The notes under the pieces were generated by a model, which was not told the origin of the DNA, searched no databases, and worked only from the letters and a program-made list of their open reading frames with translations. Shown one piece after another: positions 1-6,017 of a stretch of 6,924 nt of DNA; positions within the stretch are counted from its first letter, which is position 1, and each line of letters opens with the position of its first letter. The DNA is taken from contig WJLG01000104.1 of NCBI GenBank assembly GCA_014728685.1, positions 1 through 6,924 of the forward strand. Reading direction: 5' to 3'. The position numbers were made by a program, and so were the translations under genes. Source of the DNA: Candidatus Falkowiibacteriota bacterium (GTDB lineage Bacteria; Patescibacteriota; Patescibacteriia; Patescibacteriales; WJLG01).

Positions 1-2842
1 AAATTATATCAACAGGAGTTCCATCTTCCAAATAAGGCATATCTTCCACCGGAACGACTTTTGAAATAACACCTTTATTACCATAACGTCCGGCCATCTT
101 GTCGCCCACTTGAACCTTTCTCAAATTGGCCACTGATACTTGTATCGATCTGATCACGCCGGCTGAAAGTTTATCGCCATTCTCTTTGGAAAAATATTTG
201 ATATCAACCACTTTCCCATGTTCACCATGCTCCAGATAAAGAGAAGAGTCTCTGACGTCTTTGGCCTTTTCGCCGAAGATAACGCGCAAAAGTTTCTCTT
301 CAGCCGAAAGCTCGGTTTCTCCTTTGGGAGTGATCTTTCCGACCAAAATATCGCCGGATGAAACTTCGGCTCCTATCCTGATAACGCCTCCTTCATCCAA
401 ATTCTTCAGCTTCTCTTCGGAAATATTCGGGATATCATTGGTCACCAATTCCGAACCCAGCTTGGTGTCGCGGACATCGATGGTGTAATTTTCAATATAT
501 ATAGATGAATAAACATGATCTCTTACCAATTTCTCGGAAATGATCACGGCATCTTCATAGTTAAAGCCTTCCCAGGTCATATAAGCAACCAGCGCATTCT
601 TGCCCAAAGCCAATTCTCCATTGTCAATGACCGGACCGTCGCTTATCACCTGTCCTTTTTTGATCTTATCGCCCAATTCGACTATTGGTCTTTGATTGAT
701 GCAAGTGGAAGCATTGGAACGCAAAAACTTGGTAAGGTCATAGCTCATGTCCTCGCCCTTCTTGTTCCTGATGACTATCTTGGAAGCATCAATCGCCGCT
801 ACCTCTCCGGACTCTTCGGCGATCACAGCATGACCGGAATCCCGAGCCGATCTTTCTTCCATACCGGTACCGACTATCGGCGCTTCATTGGTCACCAAAG
901 GCACGGCCTGCCTCTGCATGTTCGTTCCCATCAAAGCTCTCTGGCCGTCATTGTGTTCCATGAAAGGCACCAAAGAGGTAGCAATGGAAATGATCTGATT
1001 GGCAGCCACGCCGAAAAGGTCCACTATCTCGACCGGTGCGGTTGTCGGCTGTCCGTATTTTCTAACCTCGCAGATATCAACCAAAAAATTACCATCATCA
1101 TCTGCCGGGGTCGTTGATGAGGTTGAAATGAATTTTTCTTCCTTATAAGCATCCAAATAAACCATTTCATCGGTAATGAAAGGTTTGATCGGTATCAAAA
1201 CCGCTGGATCGACTTTCGATTTTATAGTTTTTAATTTATCATTGGTCAGTTTCTCTCCGGCTTTAACTATTACCTTGCCTTTTTTCTGGACATTCTTCAT
1301 CAAGATATCCTTCTGTCCGTCTTCCAGTTGTGCATCCTTGACCTCGCAGATATCCTCTCTGGCTTCTTGTCCTTTCAGTCTTTCATCATTAGCCGGCAGA
1401 TCGTGGATCACCACTCTAAAAGGTGTTTCCAAAAATCCATAAGAGTTCAACTTGGCATAACTGGCCAAATGGCCTACAAGTCCGATATTCGGACCCTCGG
1501 GAGTAGCGATCGGGCAGATCCTTCCATAGTGAGTAGAGTGCACATCACGAACATCAAAACCGGCCCTTTCGCGAGTAAGTCCTCCGGGGCCCATAGCTGA
1601 TAGCCTTCTCTTATGCTCAAGCTCAGCCAATGGATTGGTCTGATCCATGAATTGAGAAAGCTGGGAAGACATGAAGAACTCCTTAATAACACTGATGACC
1701 GGACGGGAATTGATCAGTTTATTAGGATTCAAAGTATTGATATCAGCTGTACTCATTCTGTCCTTGATGATCCTTTCCATTCTGGCCAAACCGACCCTGA
1801 ATCGATTTTGGATCAACTCACCGATTGCGCGAACCCTTCTATTGGAAAGATGATCGATATCGTCTTCCGGCTCCTGAGTGATGTTCAATCTGATGACCTC
1901 CCTGATGATATTTACCAAATCTTCTTTTCTCAAGATCCTAGTTTCTTTGTTGTTCGGGATATCCTCATTGAATCTTCTGTTCAATTTATAACGTCCGACT
2001 CGGCCGAAATCATATCTATCAAAACGGAAGAACATGGAATAGATAAGCTGCTTGGCATTATCAACCGCAGCCAGATCTCCCGGCCTGATCCTTTTATAGA
2101 CTTCGATCAAACCCTCTTCTTCTGACGAAGAAGCATCCTTGGCCAAAGTGGCATCTATATATGTTGATTCGTCGGCATCTTTGACCTTGTCTATATCTTT
2201 AAAAAGATTTCTCAAGTCATCATCATTTCCAAATCCAAAAGCGCGCAAAAGAGAAGTTACCGCCACTTTCCTCTTTCTATCTATCCTTACCCAAATGACT
2301 TTATTGACATCAGTTTCCAGTTCAAGCCAAGCACCTCTGTTCGGGATGATCTTAGCTCCGTAATGCTTCTTGCCCTTGATATATTCAGCCGAAAAGATAA
2401 CACCGGCTGATCTGATAAGCTGGGACACGACCACCCTTTCGATGCCGTTCACAATAAAAGTACCGTTCTTGGTCATTAAAGGAAAATCGCCCAAAAACAC
2501 TTCCTGAGTTATATTTTCGTTGGTTCTCTTGTTCTCCAGTCTGGCCTTGACTCGCAAAGGCGCTTCGTAAGTTATATTTTTGTCTCTACTCACCCTTTCA
2601 TCAAATTTCGGTTCATCCAGATAATAATCCTCAAAATAAAGATTAAGGTCCCGGCCGATAAAATCGGTCACCGGAGAGATCTCGTCGAAAAGCTCGGCTA
2701 AACCTTCTTTTATGAACCAGTCATAAGACTGCTTCTGCATTTCGATCAGGTCTGGCATTTCCAATGAGGTGTTGACTTTTTTAAAGAATCTTCTACCGGT
2801 TGCACTTTCGGTATAGTTCTTTTGAGGGCTTGTATTAGACAT
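1..2842 (-). CDS. rpoB: RNA polymerase beta subunit RpoB (C-terminal part cut off by the window edge)
   Basis: This gene encodes the beta subunit of RNA polymerase, which forms one pincer of the enzyme and part of its active site. Reading from ATG at 2842 gives 947 open codons to the edge. Recognisable landmarks in order are RPGD (253-256), VGRYKLNR (282-289), the rifampicin cluster SSQLSQFMDQ (392-401) to HKRRLSAMGPGG (410-421), CPIATPEGPN (443-452), NYED (761-764), and GDKMAGRYGNKG (913-924), whose K915 and K923 match E. coli catalytic-centre lysines 1065 and 1073. Residues matching D516, H526 and S531 are conserved, so the rifampicin pocket looks largely intact. Both large E. coli insertions (SI1 and SI2) are missing, while about 73 extra residues sit near 477-556. 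The ATG is chosen because family-like sequence begins within 30 residues (EMPDLIEMQ); no clear ribosome site precedes it. Roughly 150-250 residues are probably missing at the C-terminus. E. coli numbering is from memory. Confidence 0.98.
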   Translation of the reverse strand, partial: MSNTSPQKNYTESATGRRFFKKVNTSLEMPDLIEMQKQSYDWFIKEGLAELFDEISPVTDFIGRDLNLYFEDYYLDEPKFDERVSRDKNITYEAPLRVKARLENKRTNENITQEVFLGDFPLMTKNGTFIVNGIERVVVSQLIRSAGVIFSAEYIKGKKHYGAKIIPNRGAWLELETDVNKVIWVRIDRKRKVAVTSLLRAFGFGNDDDLRNLFKDIDKVKDADESTYIDATLAKDASSSEEEGLIEVYKRIRPGDLAAVDNAKQLIYSMFFRFDRYDFGRVGRYKLNRRFNEDIPNNKETRILRKEDLVNIIREVIRLNITQEPEDDIDHLSNRRVRAIGELIQNRFRVGLARMERIIKDRMSTADINTLNPNKLINSRPVISVIKEFFMSSQLSQFMDQTNPLAELEHKRRLSAMGPGGLTRERAGFDVRDVHSTHYGRICPIATPEGPNIGLVGHLASYAKLNSYGFLETPFRVVIHDLPANDERLKGQEAREDICEVKDAQLEDGQKDILMKNVQKKGKVIVKAGEKLTNDKLKTIKSKVDPAVLIPIKPFITDEMVYLDAYKEEKFISTSSTTPADDDGNFLVDICEVRKYGQPTTAPVEIVDLFGVAANQIISIATSLVPFMEHNDGQRALMGTNMQRQAVPLVTNEAPIVGTGMEERSARDSGHAVIAEESGEVAAIDASKIVIRNKKGEDMSYDLTKFLRSNASTCINQRPIVELGDKIKKGQVISDGPVIDNGELALGKNALVAYMTWEGFNYEDAVIISEKLVRDHVYSSIYIENYTIDVRDTKLGSELVTNDIPNISEEKLKNLDEGGVIRIGAEVSSGDILVGKITPKGETELSAEEKLLRVIFGEKAKDVRDSSLYLEHGEHGKVVDIKYFSKENGDKLSAGVIRSIQVSVANLRKVQVGDKMAGRYGNKGVISKVVPVEDMPYLEDGTPVDII

Positions 2843-2868
2843 ATTTTTAATACGGGGTTGTCGTCGAA

Positions 2869-2882
2869 TACTCTTTTGAGTA
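2869..2882 (-). other. Small perfect hairpin near the rpoB start
   Basis: TACTC and GAGTA flank an AAAA loop on the transcribed strand, 26 nt before the rpoB ATG. Short TCGAA/TTCGA segments on either side could extend it into a larger closed structure. Its effect is unknown; it leaves the start codon itself unpaired. Confidence 0.35.
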
Positions 2883-2910
2883 GAAAATTTATAATTTCGA
2901 GAATTTTATG

Positions 2911-2945
2911 CCAAATATGGTATTCGGTGACAGTCCCAATATGGT
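2911..2945. repeat. Short direct repeat ahead of rpoB
   Basis: CCAAATATGGT (2911-2921) and CCAATATGGT (2936-2945) are repeated 25 bp apart in the same orientation. Each unit is itself close to a palindrome (CCA-AT-rich-TGG). The arrangement would suit a dimeric DNA-binding protein, but it is short and could be chance. Confidence 0.35.
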
Positions 2946-2955
2946 TAGATATTTA

Positions 2956-3002
2956 GTTGATCGGGCATCCGTTCTTTTGAAAAGACCGCAAGCCTGATCA
3001 AC
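2956..3002 (-). promoter_or_regulatory. 47-nt imperfect hairpin in the rpoB leader
   Basis: GTTGATC (3002-2996) pairs perfectly with GATCAAC (2962-2956). Inside are one mismatch, GGC with GCC, a 3x3 internal loop, CG with CG, one mismatch, and TCTTT with AAAGA around a three-base loop. No T-tract follows, so it is not an intrinsic terminator. Its position about 115 nt before the rpoB start suggests a leader element or a protein-binding site. Confidence 0.5.
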
Positions 3003-3039
3003 CAACACTATGGATTTAATTTTCTTGACTATTTAAAAT

Positions 3040-3067
3040 TTTATAATGCCTGGAAAATACCTGAAAA
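3040..3067 (-). promoter_or_regulatory. Candidate second rpoB promoter (P2)
   Basis: On the minus strand TTTTCA (3067-3062) lies 16 nt before TATAAA (3045-3040). The -10 box is a good match and the -35 box matches at 4 of 6 positions. It lies downstream of the terminator, so it would give rpoB its own supply of transcript beginning near 3033, with a leader of about 190 nt. In AT-rich DNA such a match can arise by chance. Confidence 0.4.
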
Positions 3068-3092
3068 AGCTAATTTCACTTTGTATAGCAAC

Positions 3093-3125
3093 AAAAAAAC
3101 CTCAAGCCTTAATTTTCGGTTTGAG
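3093..3125 (-). terminator. Rho-independent terminator upstream of rpoB
   Basis: On the minus strand CTCAA(A)CC pairs with GG(C)TTGAG around a nine-base loop, giving a stem of seven pairs with one A-C mismatch, followed directly by GTTTTTTTG. It ends the transcript from promoter P1 before rpoB unless it is antiterminated. The plus strand also has a T-rich tail after the same stem (3126-3137), but no plus-strand gene is there to end. Confidence 0.7.
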
Positions 3126-3146
3126 TTATTCTTTTTTCGTATTTCG

Positions 3147-3222
3147 TTAAACCTTATTTTTCACTTATTTTTTATCCTCGCTTCCCCTTACCCAGGTGAA
3201 AGCGAAGATGGCCAAGGTTTAA
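3147..3222 (-). promoter_or_regulatory. Nested stem structure within the leader RNA
   Basis: The perfect 9-bp arms at 3214-3222 and 3147-3155 flank an internal GC-richer hairpin at 3178-3205, whose loop is GGGTA. This internal hairpin is the most GC-rich segment of an otherwise AT-rich spacer, which suggests selection on RNA structure. The downstream arm (AAGGTTTAA) could also pair over five bases with AAACC in the 5' arm of the terminator. Confidence 0.5.
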
Positions 3223-3322
3223 TTATCTATATTTTGATTTTTATTTTTCTAAAATATGAAAAAAATCAAAAACCATTCATTTTGATTGATCTCGCAGTTC
3301 TATGTTATTTGATTGTCTTTAA

Positions 3323-3351
3323 ATATTAGCAATTGTTTGCTTTTTTGTCAA
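3323..3351 (-). promoter_or_regulatory. Strong sigma-70-type promoter (P1)
   Basis: The minus strand reads TTGACA (3351-3346), a spacer of exactly 17 nt, then TAATAT (3328-3323). This is a perfect -35 box and a 5 of 6 match to the -10 box at the optimal spacing. Transcription should begin near 3316. It would drive the structured RNA at 3093-3316 and, if the terminator is read through, rpoB. Confidence 0.8.
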
Positions 3352-3440
3352 TAGTATTTTAAGAGTTCTTACTATTTGAATAAATTTAGCTAATATTAGA
3401 TACTATCTTATAATATACAATTTTAAACCACTTGGTACGA

Positions 3441-4850
3441 CTAGCCTTCTGATTTATTTTTACTTTTGATCGCTTGTCTGGCCACCTCCCGATCATCCCA
3501 CTTCATTTTGCGTCCGCAAGCCACACAGATCGCTTGTTCGCAGCCCTTACCTGTTATCAGGACAACATCATCCTCATCAGCCAAGCCGGCAGCTTTCTCT
3601 ATGGCCTTTCCCCTATCTATCATAATAAATAGATCTTTGTCGTCTTTCTTTCCGGACTTTCTAGCTCCTTCGGCCACTTGAGCCATGATCTGCTCAGGGT
3701 CCTCGTCATAAGGATCTTCGTTGGTCACTATTACGATATCCGCCTTCTTGCCGGCAATACGGCCGATCTTCGGCCGCCTATCCTTATCGCGTCCACCACC
3801 CGTACCGCCCAAAACATGGATCACTTTTTCATGAGGAATATCATCGACCACTTCATAGAGACTATTCATGGCCTTGGGCTCAAAAGCATAATCGACTATT
3901 ACCGTAAAATCTTGTCCTTCGTCGATCTTTTCGATCCGGCCGGGTACGCTATCGACTTGAGACAGGGCTTCTTTAACTTCATTTGGCTCCTTTTCCAGCA
4001 GAGCGGCAACCGAAACAGCACTCATAGTATTGGTAGCATTGAACTTTCCAAAAAGCCCCAAATAGATCCTTTCCCCCATGACCTCAAAACTGATCCCCTG
4101 TTTATTCGTCTTTATGCTTCCATAGTTTATGGCTTTCAAATTCTCAGGCAGATCGCTTACCGCTTCCTTTTTCTGAGAATAACCGATCTTTTCTTCCGAC
4201 CAAAAATCCAAAAAGTACGAAGCATACTCATCATCCAAGTTGGCGATAATGGTTTTCTTTATTCTATTAAGCTCAAGCTTCTTGAAACCGGCTGATGTTT
4301 TGAATATGTGCAGCTCCTCATTGGCGTATTTGGTGGAGCATTTTTTAAGATGCTTGAACAGCTTGCCTTTTGCCTCTTTATAATTTTCAAAACTGCCGTG
4401 CGACTCTATATGCTCCGGATAAAGGCCGGTAAATATCACCCAATCATAATTGATAAAGCGATGCCTGAATTGGCGGATACCCTCGGAGCTTGTTTCAATG
4501 ATCGCAAATTGGCATTTATTCCTGACCATGCGAGCAAGCATTTTCTGGGTGAACAAGCGTCCGACCATGGTCATCTTCTTGTCATTGAGCCAATCGCGAT
4601 CCCCGTCAGAAAACATGGCTGTAGATGTGTAGCCAACCCTATAACCCAAAGCTCGAAGCATCTTGGCCATGATATAGACGCTGGATGTCTTGCCGGTCGT
4701 GCCGGTGATGCCGATCACGATTATCTTCTCCGACGGCCAAGCATAAACAAAGGCTGACAGCCAGCTTAAAATATAATGGTAGATCGGCTGCAGTGCCTTG
4801 AATATCTTAGTCGGTATTATTCTTTTTACTAAGTTTAAAAATCCTTCCAT
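3441..4850 (-). CDS. murE: MurE-like Mur ligase lacking the N-terminal UDP-binding domain
   Basis: This 469-residue protein belongs to the ATP-dependent Mur ligases that add amino acids to the UDP-MurNAc peptide in the cytoplasm. Visible motifs are the P-loop GTTGKT (50-55), ETSSEG (119-124), YPEHIESHG (144-152) with a following lysine K161 in the position of the carbamylated lysine, GKFNATN (268-274), VPGRIE (302-307), DYAFEP (320-325), GRDKDRRP (353-360), EDPYDEDP (378-385) and GKGCE (434-438) with a terminal DDREVARQA. Order and spacing fit MurE best. The usual ~90-residue first domain is replaced by ~40 residues with an aromatic, hydrophobic stretch (about 19-38) that may lie on the membrane. 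The tyrosine in EDPYDEDP replaces the arginine that reads meso-diaminopimelate, so the substrate is uncertain. It is transcribed separately from the FemX-like gene upstream. A MurT or generic Mur ligase role is less likely. Confidence 0.88.
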   Translation of the reverse strand: MEGFLNLVKRIIPTKIFKALQPIYHYILSWLSAFVYAWPSEKIIVIGITGTTGKTSSVYIMAKMLRALGYRVGYTSTAMFSDGDRDWLNDKKMTMVGRLFTQKMLARMVRNKCQFAIIETSSEGIRQFRHRFINYDWVIFTGLYPEHIESHGSFENYKEAKGKLFKHLKKCSTKYANEELHIFKTSAGFKKLELNRIKKTIIANLDDEYASYFLDFWSEEKIGYSQKKEAVSDLPENLKAINYGSIKTNKQGISFEVMGERIYLGLFGKFNATNTMSAVSVAALLEKEPNEVKEALSQVDSVPGRIEKIDEGQDFTVIVDYAFEPKAMNSLYEVVDDIPHEKVIHVLGGTGGGRDKDRRPKIGRIAGKKADIVIVTNEDPYDEDPEQIMAQVAEGARKSGKKDDKDLFIMIDRGKAIEKAAGLADEDDVVLITGKGCEQAICVACGRKMKWDDREVARQAIKSKNKSEG

Positions 4851-4859
4851 ATATTATGC

Positions 4860-4865
4860 ATTATA
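4860..4865 (-). promoter_or_regulatory. TATAAT -10 box giving a probably leaderless Mur ligase transcript
   Basis: A perfect TATAAT lies on the minus strand with only nine bases between it and the ATG at 4850. Transcription starting 6-8 nt after the box would leave a 5' leader of a few bases and no ribosome binding site. The -35 region about 17 nt upstream is a T-run with little resemblance to TTGACA. Confidence 0.5.
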
Positions 4866-4881
4866 GCCCTTTTCACCAAAT

Positions 4882-4918
4882 AAAAAAAGCCTTGTTAAAA
4901 AGCGATTTTTCTGGCTTT
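4882..4918 (-). terminator. Rho-independent terminator after the FemX-like gene
   Basis: On the minus strand AAAGCC (4918-4913) pairs with GGCTTT (4891-4886), and an inner AAAAA/TTTTT pairing extends the structure. The stem runs straight into TTTTTTT. It lies 65 nt past the stop of the FemX-like gene, ending the ruvA-femX unit just before the Mur ligase promoter. Confidence 0.75.
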
Positions 4919-4982
4919 ATTTTATCTTTTCAGCTACTCTACTAATTATTTTGAGAATAATAAATTAAAATCTTTGGCCGTT

Positions 4983-5999
4983 TTAAAAGATACGCCTTAT
5001 TTTTCTAGCCAAATTATACAAATTATAAATAGGCTGGCTATAAACTTTATCAAAAGTACCCGGATAGACTACTTCTTGTCCGCGAAATCCTTTTTTGAAC
5101 CTGGTCACTCCCGGCCATTTCTTCTCATCTATCCCATAGAAGTCGTAATATTTGAATCCAGCCTGTTTGGCCAGCTTTATAACATGCCATTGCAATAGAT
5201 ATGGAGCCATCACTTCCCTATTCTCATTGCCTGAAGCGCCATGAACATAAGTGACAGTGTCTCCAAAAAAGGAAAAAATACCAGCGGCCAGCAGTTTGCC
5301 GTGAAGCTCGGCTATAAAAAGTTTCATGAAGCAACTATCTATCTCGAGCATTTTCTTATAGTGCTCATAGGAATGGAGTTTGAAACAATCTCTTTCACAG
5401 GTCATGGCCATCACGCTCCAAAAATCATCAAACCTTTCCGAAGCTCTGGCTTCTTTTACCTCCACCTCTTTTCTCTCGGACAAGCGAATATTATATCTGG
5501 TTTTCTGATGCATATTGGCCAAAATATCTTTTTCCGAATAAGACAGGTCGAGAACGATAGTTTGGGATGGTTCTATATCTATTGTTTTCTTAAAAATATC
5601 CGGGCAAGCGCTTTGGCCGCAAGTTGGCTCAAAACGATAAAAGATAGCTTTTTCTTTTTTAGCTATCTCTTCTATGCCGTCAAAAAGGATCTTCGAGGCT
5701 TCTAATCCACTTGTATCGGCTAAACTGCATTCCTCTGAACTCTTTCCGCATAAAGTTTGATGATCAAAAACCGGTCCGCGTGGAGAAAAAATATACTTCT
5801 TGCCCAAAGCAATATCTTTTAGCACCAGTGTAGCGGCCACTACTAACTCCCCGGCGCTCTCCACCCCCACGCGCAAAACTTTATTACCGATCTTTTCTTG
5901 AAATTCACCCCATTGCCAAGACTGCAAAAACTGCGTATGCTTCTGCTTTCTTAAAAAAACATTATATTTCTTTTGGTCTGATATTTTTACAAATTGCAT
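4983..5999 (-). CDS. FemABX-family peptidoglycan aminoacyltransferase
   Basis: FemX-type proteins transfer amino acids from aminoacyl-tRNA onto the stem peptide of peptidoglycan precursors, building the interpeptide branch. At 338 residues this is the usual size of the family, which is two fused GNAT-like folds. Recognisable segments are QSWQWGEFQ (26-34), YIFSPRGPV (69-77), MHQKTRYNIR (163-172), HGASGNENREVMAP (253-266), the YDFYGI strand (285-290) and GVTRFKKGF (297-305), all typical in order and spacing. No coiled-coil arm of the staphylococcal FemA type is evident. The ATG follows the ruvA stop by 18 bp, with only GAG as a possible ribosome contact. It probably shares the ruvA transcript and ends at the terminator at 4882-4918. 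The MurE-like gene next door supports a cell-wall role. The amino acid it transfers cannot be told from the sequence; a related role with another acceptor is possible. Confidence 0.88.
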   Translation of the reverse strand: MQFVKISDQKKYNVFLRKQKHTQFLQSWQWGEFQEKIGNKVLRVGVESAGELVVAATLVLKDIALGKKYIFSPRGPVFDHQTLCGKSSEECSLADTSGLEASKILFDGIEEIAKKEKAIFYRFEPTCGQSACPDIFKKTIDIEPSQTIVLDLSYSEKDILANMHQKTRYNIRLSERKEVEVKEARASERFDDFWSVMAMTCERDCFKLHSYEHYKKMLEIDSCFMKLFIAELHGKLLAAGIFSFFGDTVTYVHGASGNENREVMAPYLLQWHVIKLAKQAGFKYYDFYGIDEKKWPGVTRFKKGFRGQEVVYPGTFDKVYSQPIYNLYNLARKIRRIF

Positions 6000-6017
6000 T
6001 TACTCAAAATATTATTC

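Larger units (their letters stand above)
3093..3316 (-). ncRNA. Putative structured small RNA or rpoB leader, family not recognised
   Basis: The stretch between promoter P1 and an intrinsic terminator is about 220 nt and carries no usable open frame on this strand; the first ATG, in ATGAATGG, is followed by a stop after four codons. It contains a 9-bp perfect outer stem, TTAAACCTT with AAGGTTTAA (3222-3214 with 3155-3147). This encloses a stem of about eight pairs (TCGCTTTC with GGAAGCGA, including one G-U, 3178-3205) capped by CCT/AGG. I compared it by eye with SRP RNA, 6S RNA, tmRNA and RNase P RNA and found no signature motif of any. It may be an independent small RNA or the terminated form of a long rpoB leader. 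The start is inferred from the -10 box; the end is the T-tract of the terminator. Confidence 0.5.
2843..3440. other. 598-bp gene-free region upstream of rpoB with promoters, terminator and RNA structures
   Basis: No convincing protein gene is present in this AT-rich stretch. On the minus strand it holds, in order of transcription, a strong promoter (3323-3351), competing T/A-rich hairpin segments (3231-3290), a two-level stem structure (3147-3222), an intrinsic terminator (3093-3125), a weaker promoter (3040-3067), a 47-nt imperfect hairpin (2956-3002), a direct repeat (2911-2945) and a small hairpin (2869-2882). The part from 3352 to 3440, just after the Mur ligase stop, shows only short AT-rich palindromes and no good terminator. 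Confidence 0.8.

Noticed and set aside
515..1117. A 200-codon plus-strand open frame
   Set aside because: It is antisense to conserved RpoB sequence, whose motifs are unmistakable on the other strand.
1..2842. Frameshift or pseudogene in rpoB
   Set aside because: The full 947 codons read through in a single frame with all core motifs in order.
3178..3205. Hairpin considered as part of an SRP RNA
   Set aside because: It has a GGGGAAGCG segment, but the GGAAGCAG loop and the ACCAGGUCAGG signature are absent.
3093..3316. 6S RNA
   Set aside because: The 5' and 3' ends do not pair into a closing stem with a central bubble.
3081..3329. An 82-codon plus-strand open frame in the gene-free region
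   Set aside because: It opens with a non-ATG start, is low-complexity and hydrophobic because of AT-rich DNA, and lies opposite the promoter, stems and terminator on the minus strand.
3678..4757. Long plus-strand frames opposite the Mur ligase gene
   Set aside because: They are shadows of the ligase; the family motifs are all in the minus-strand frame.
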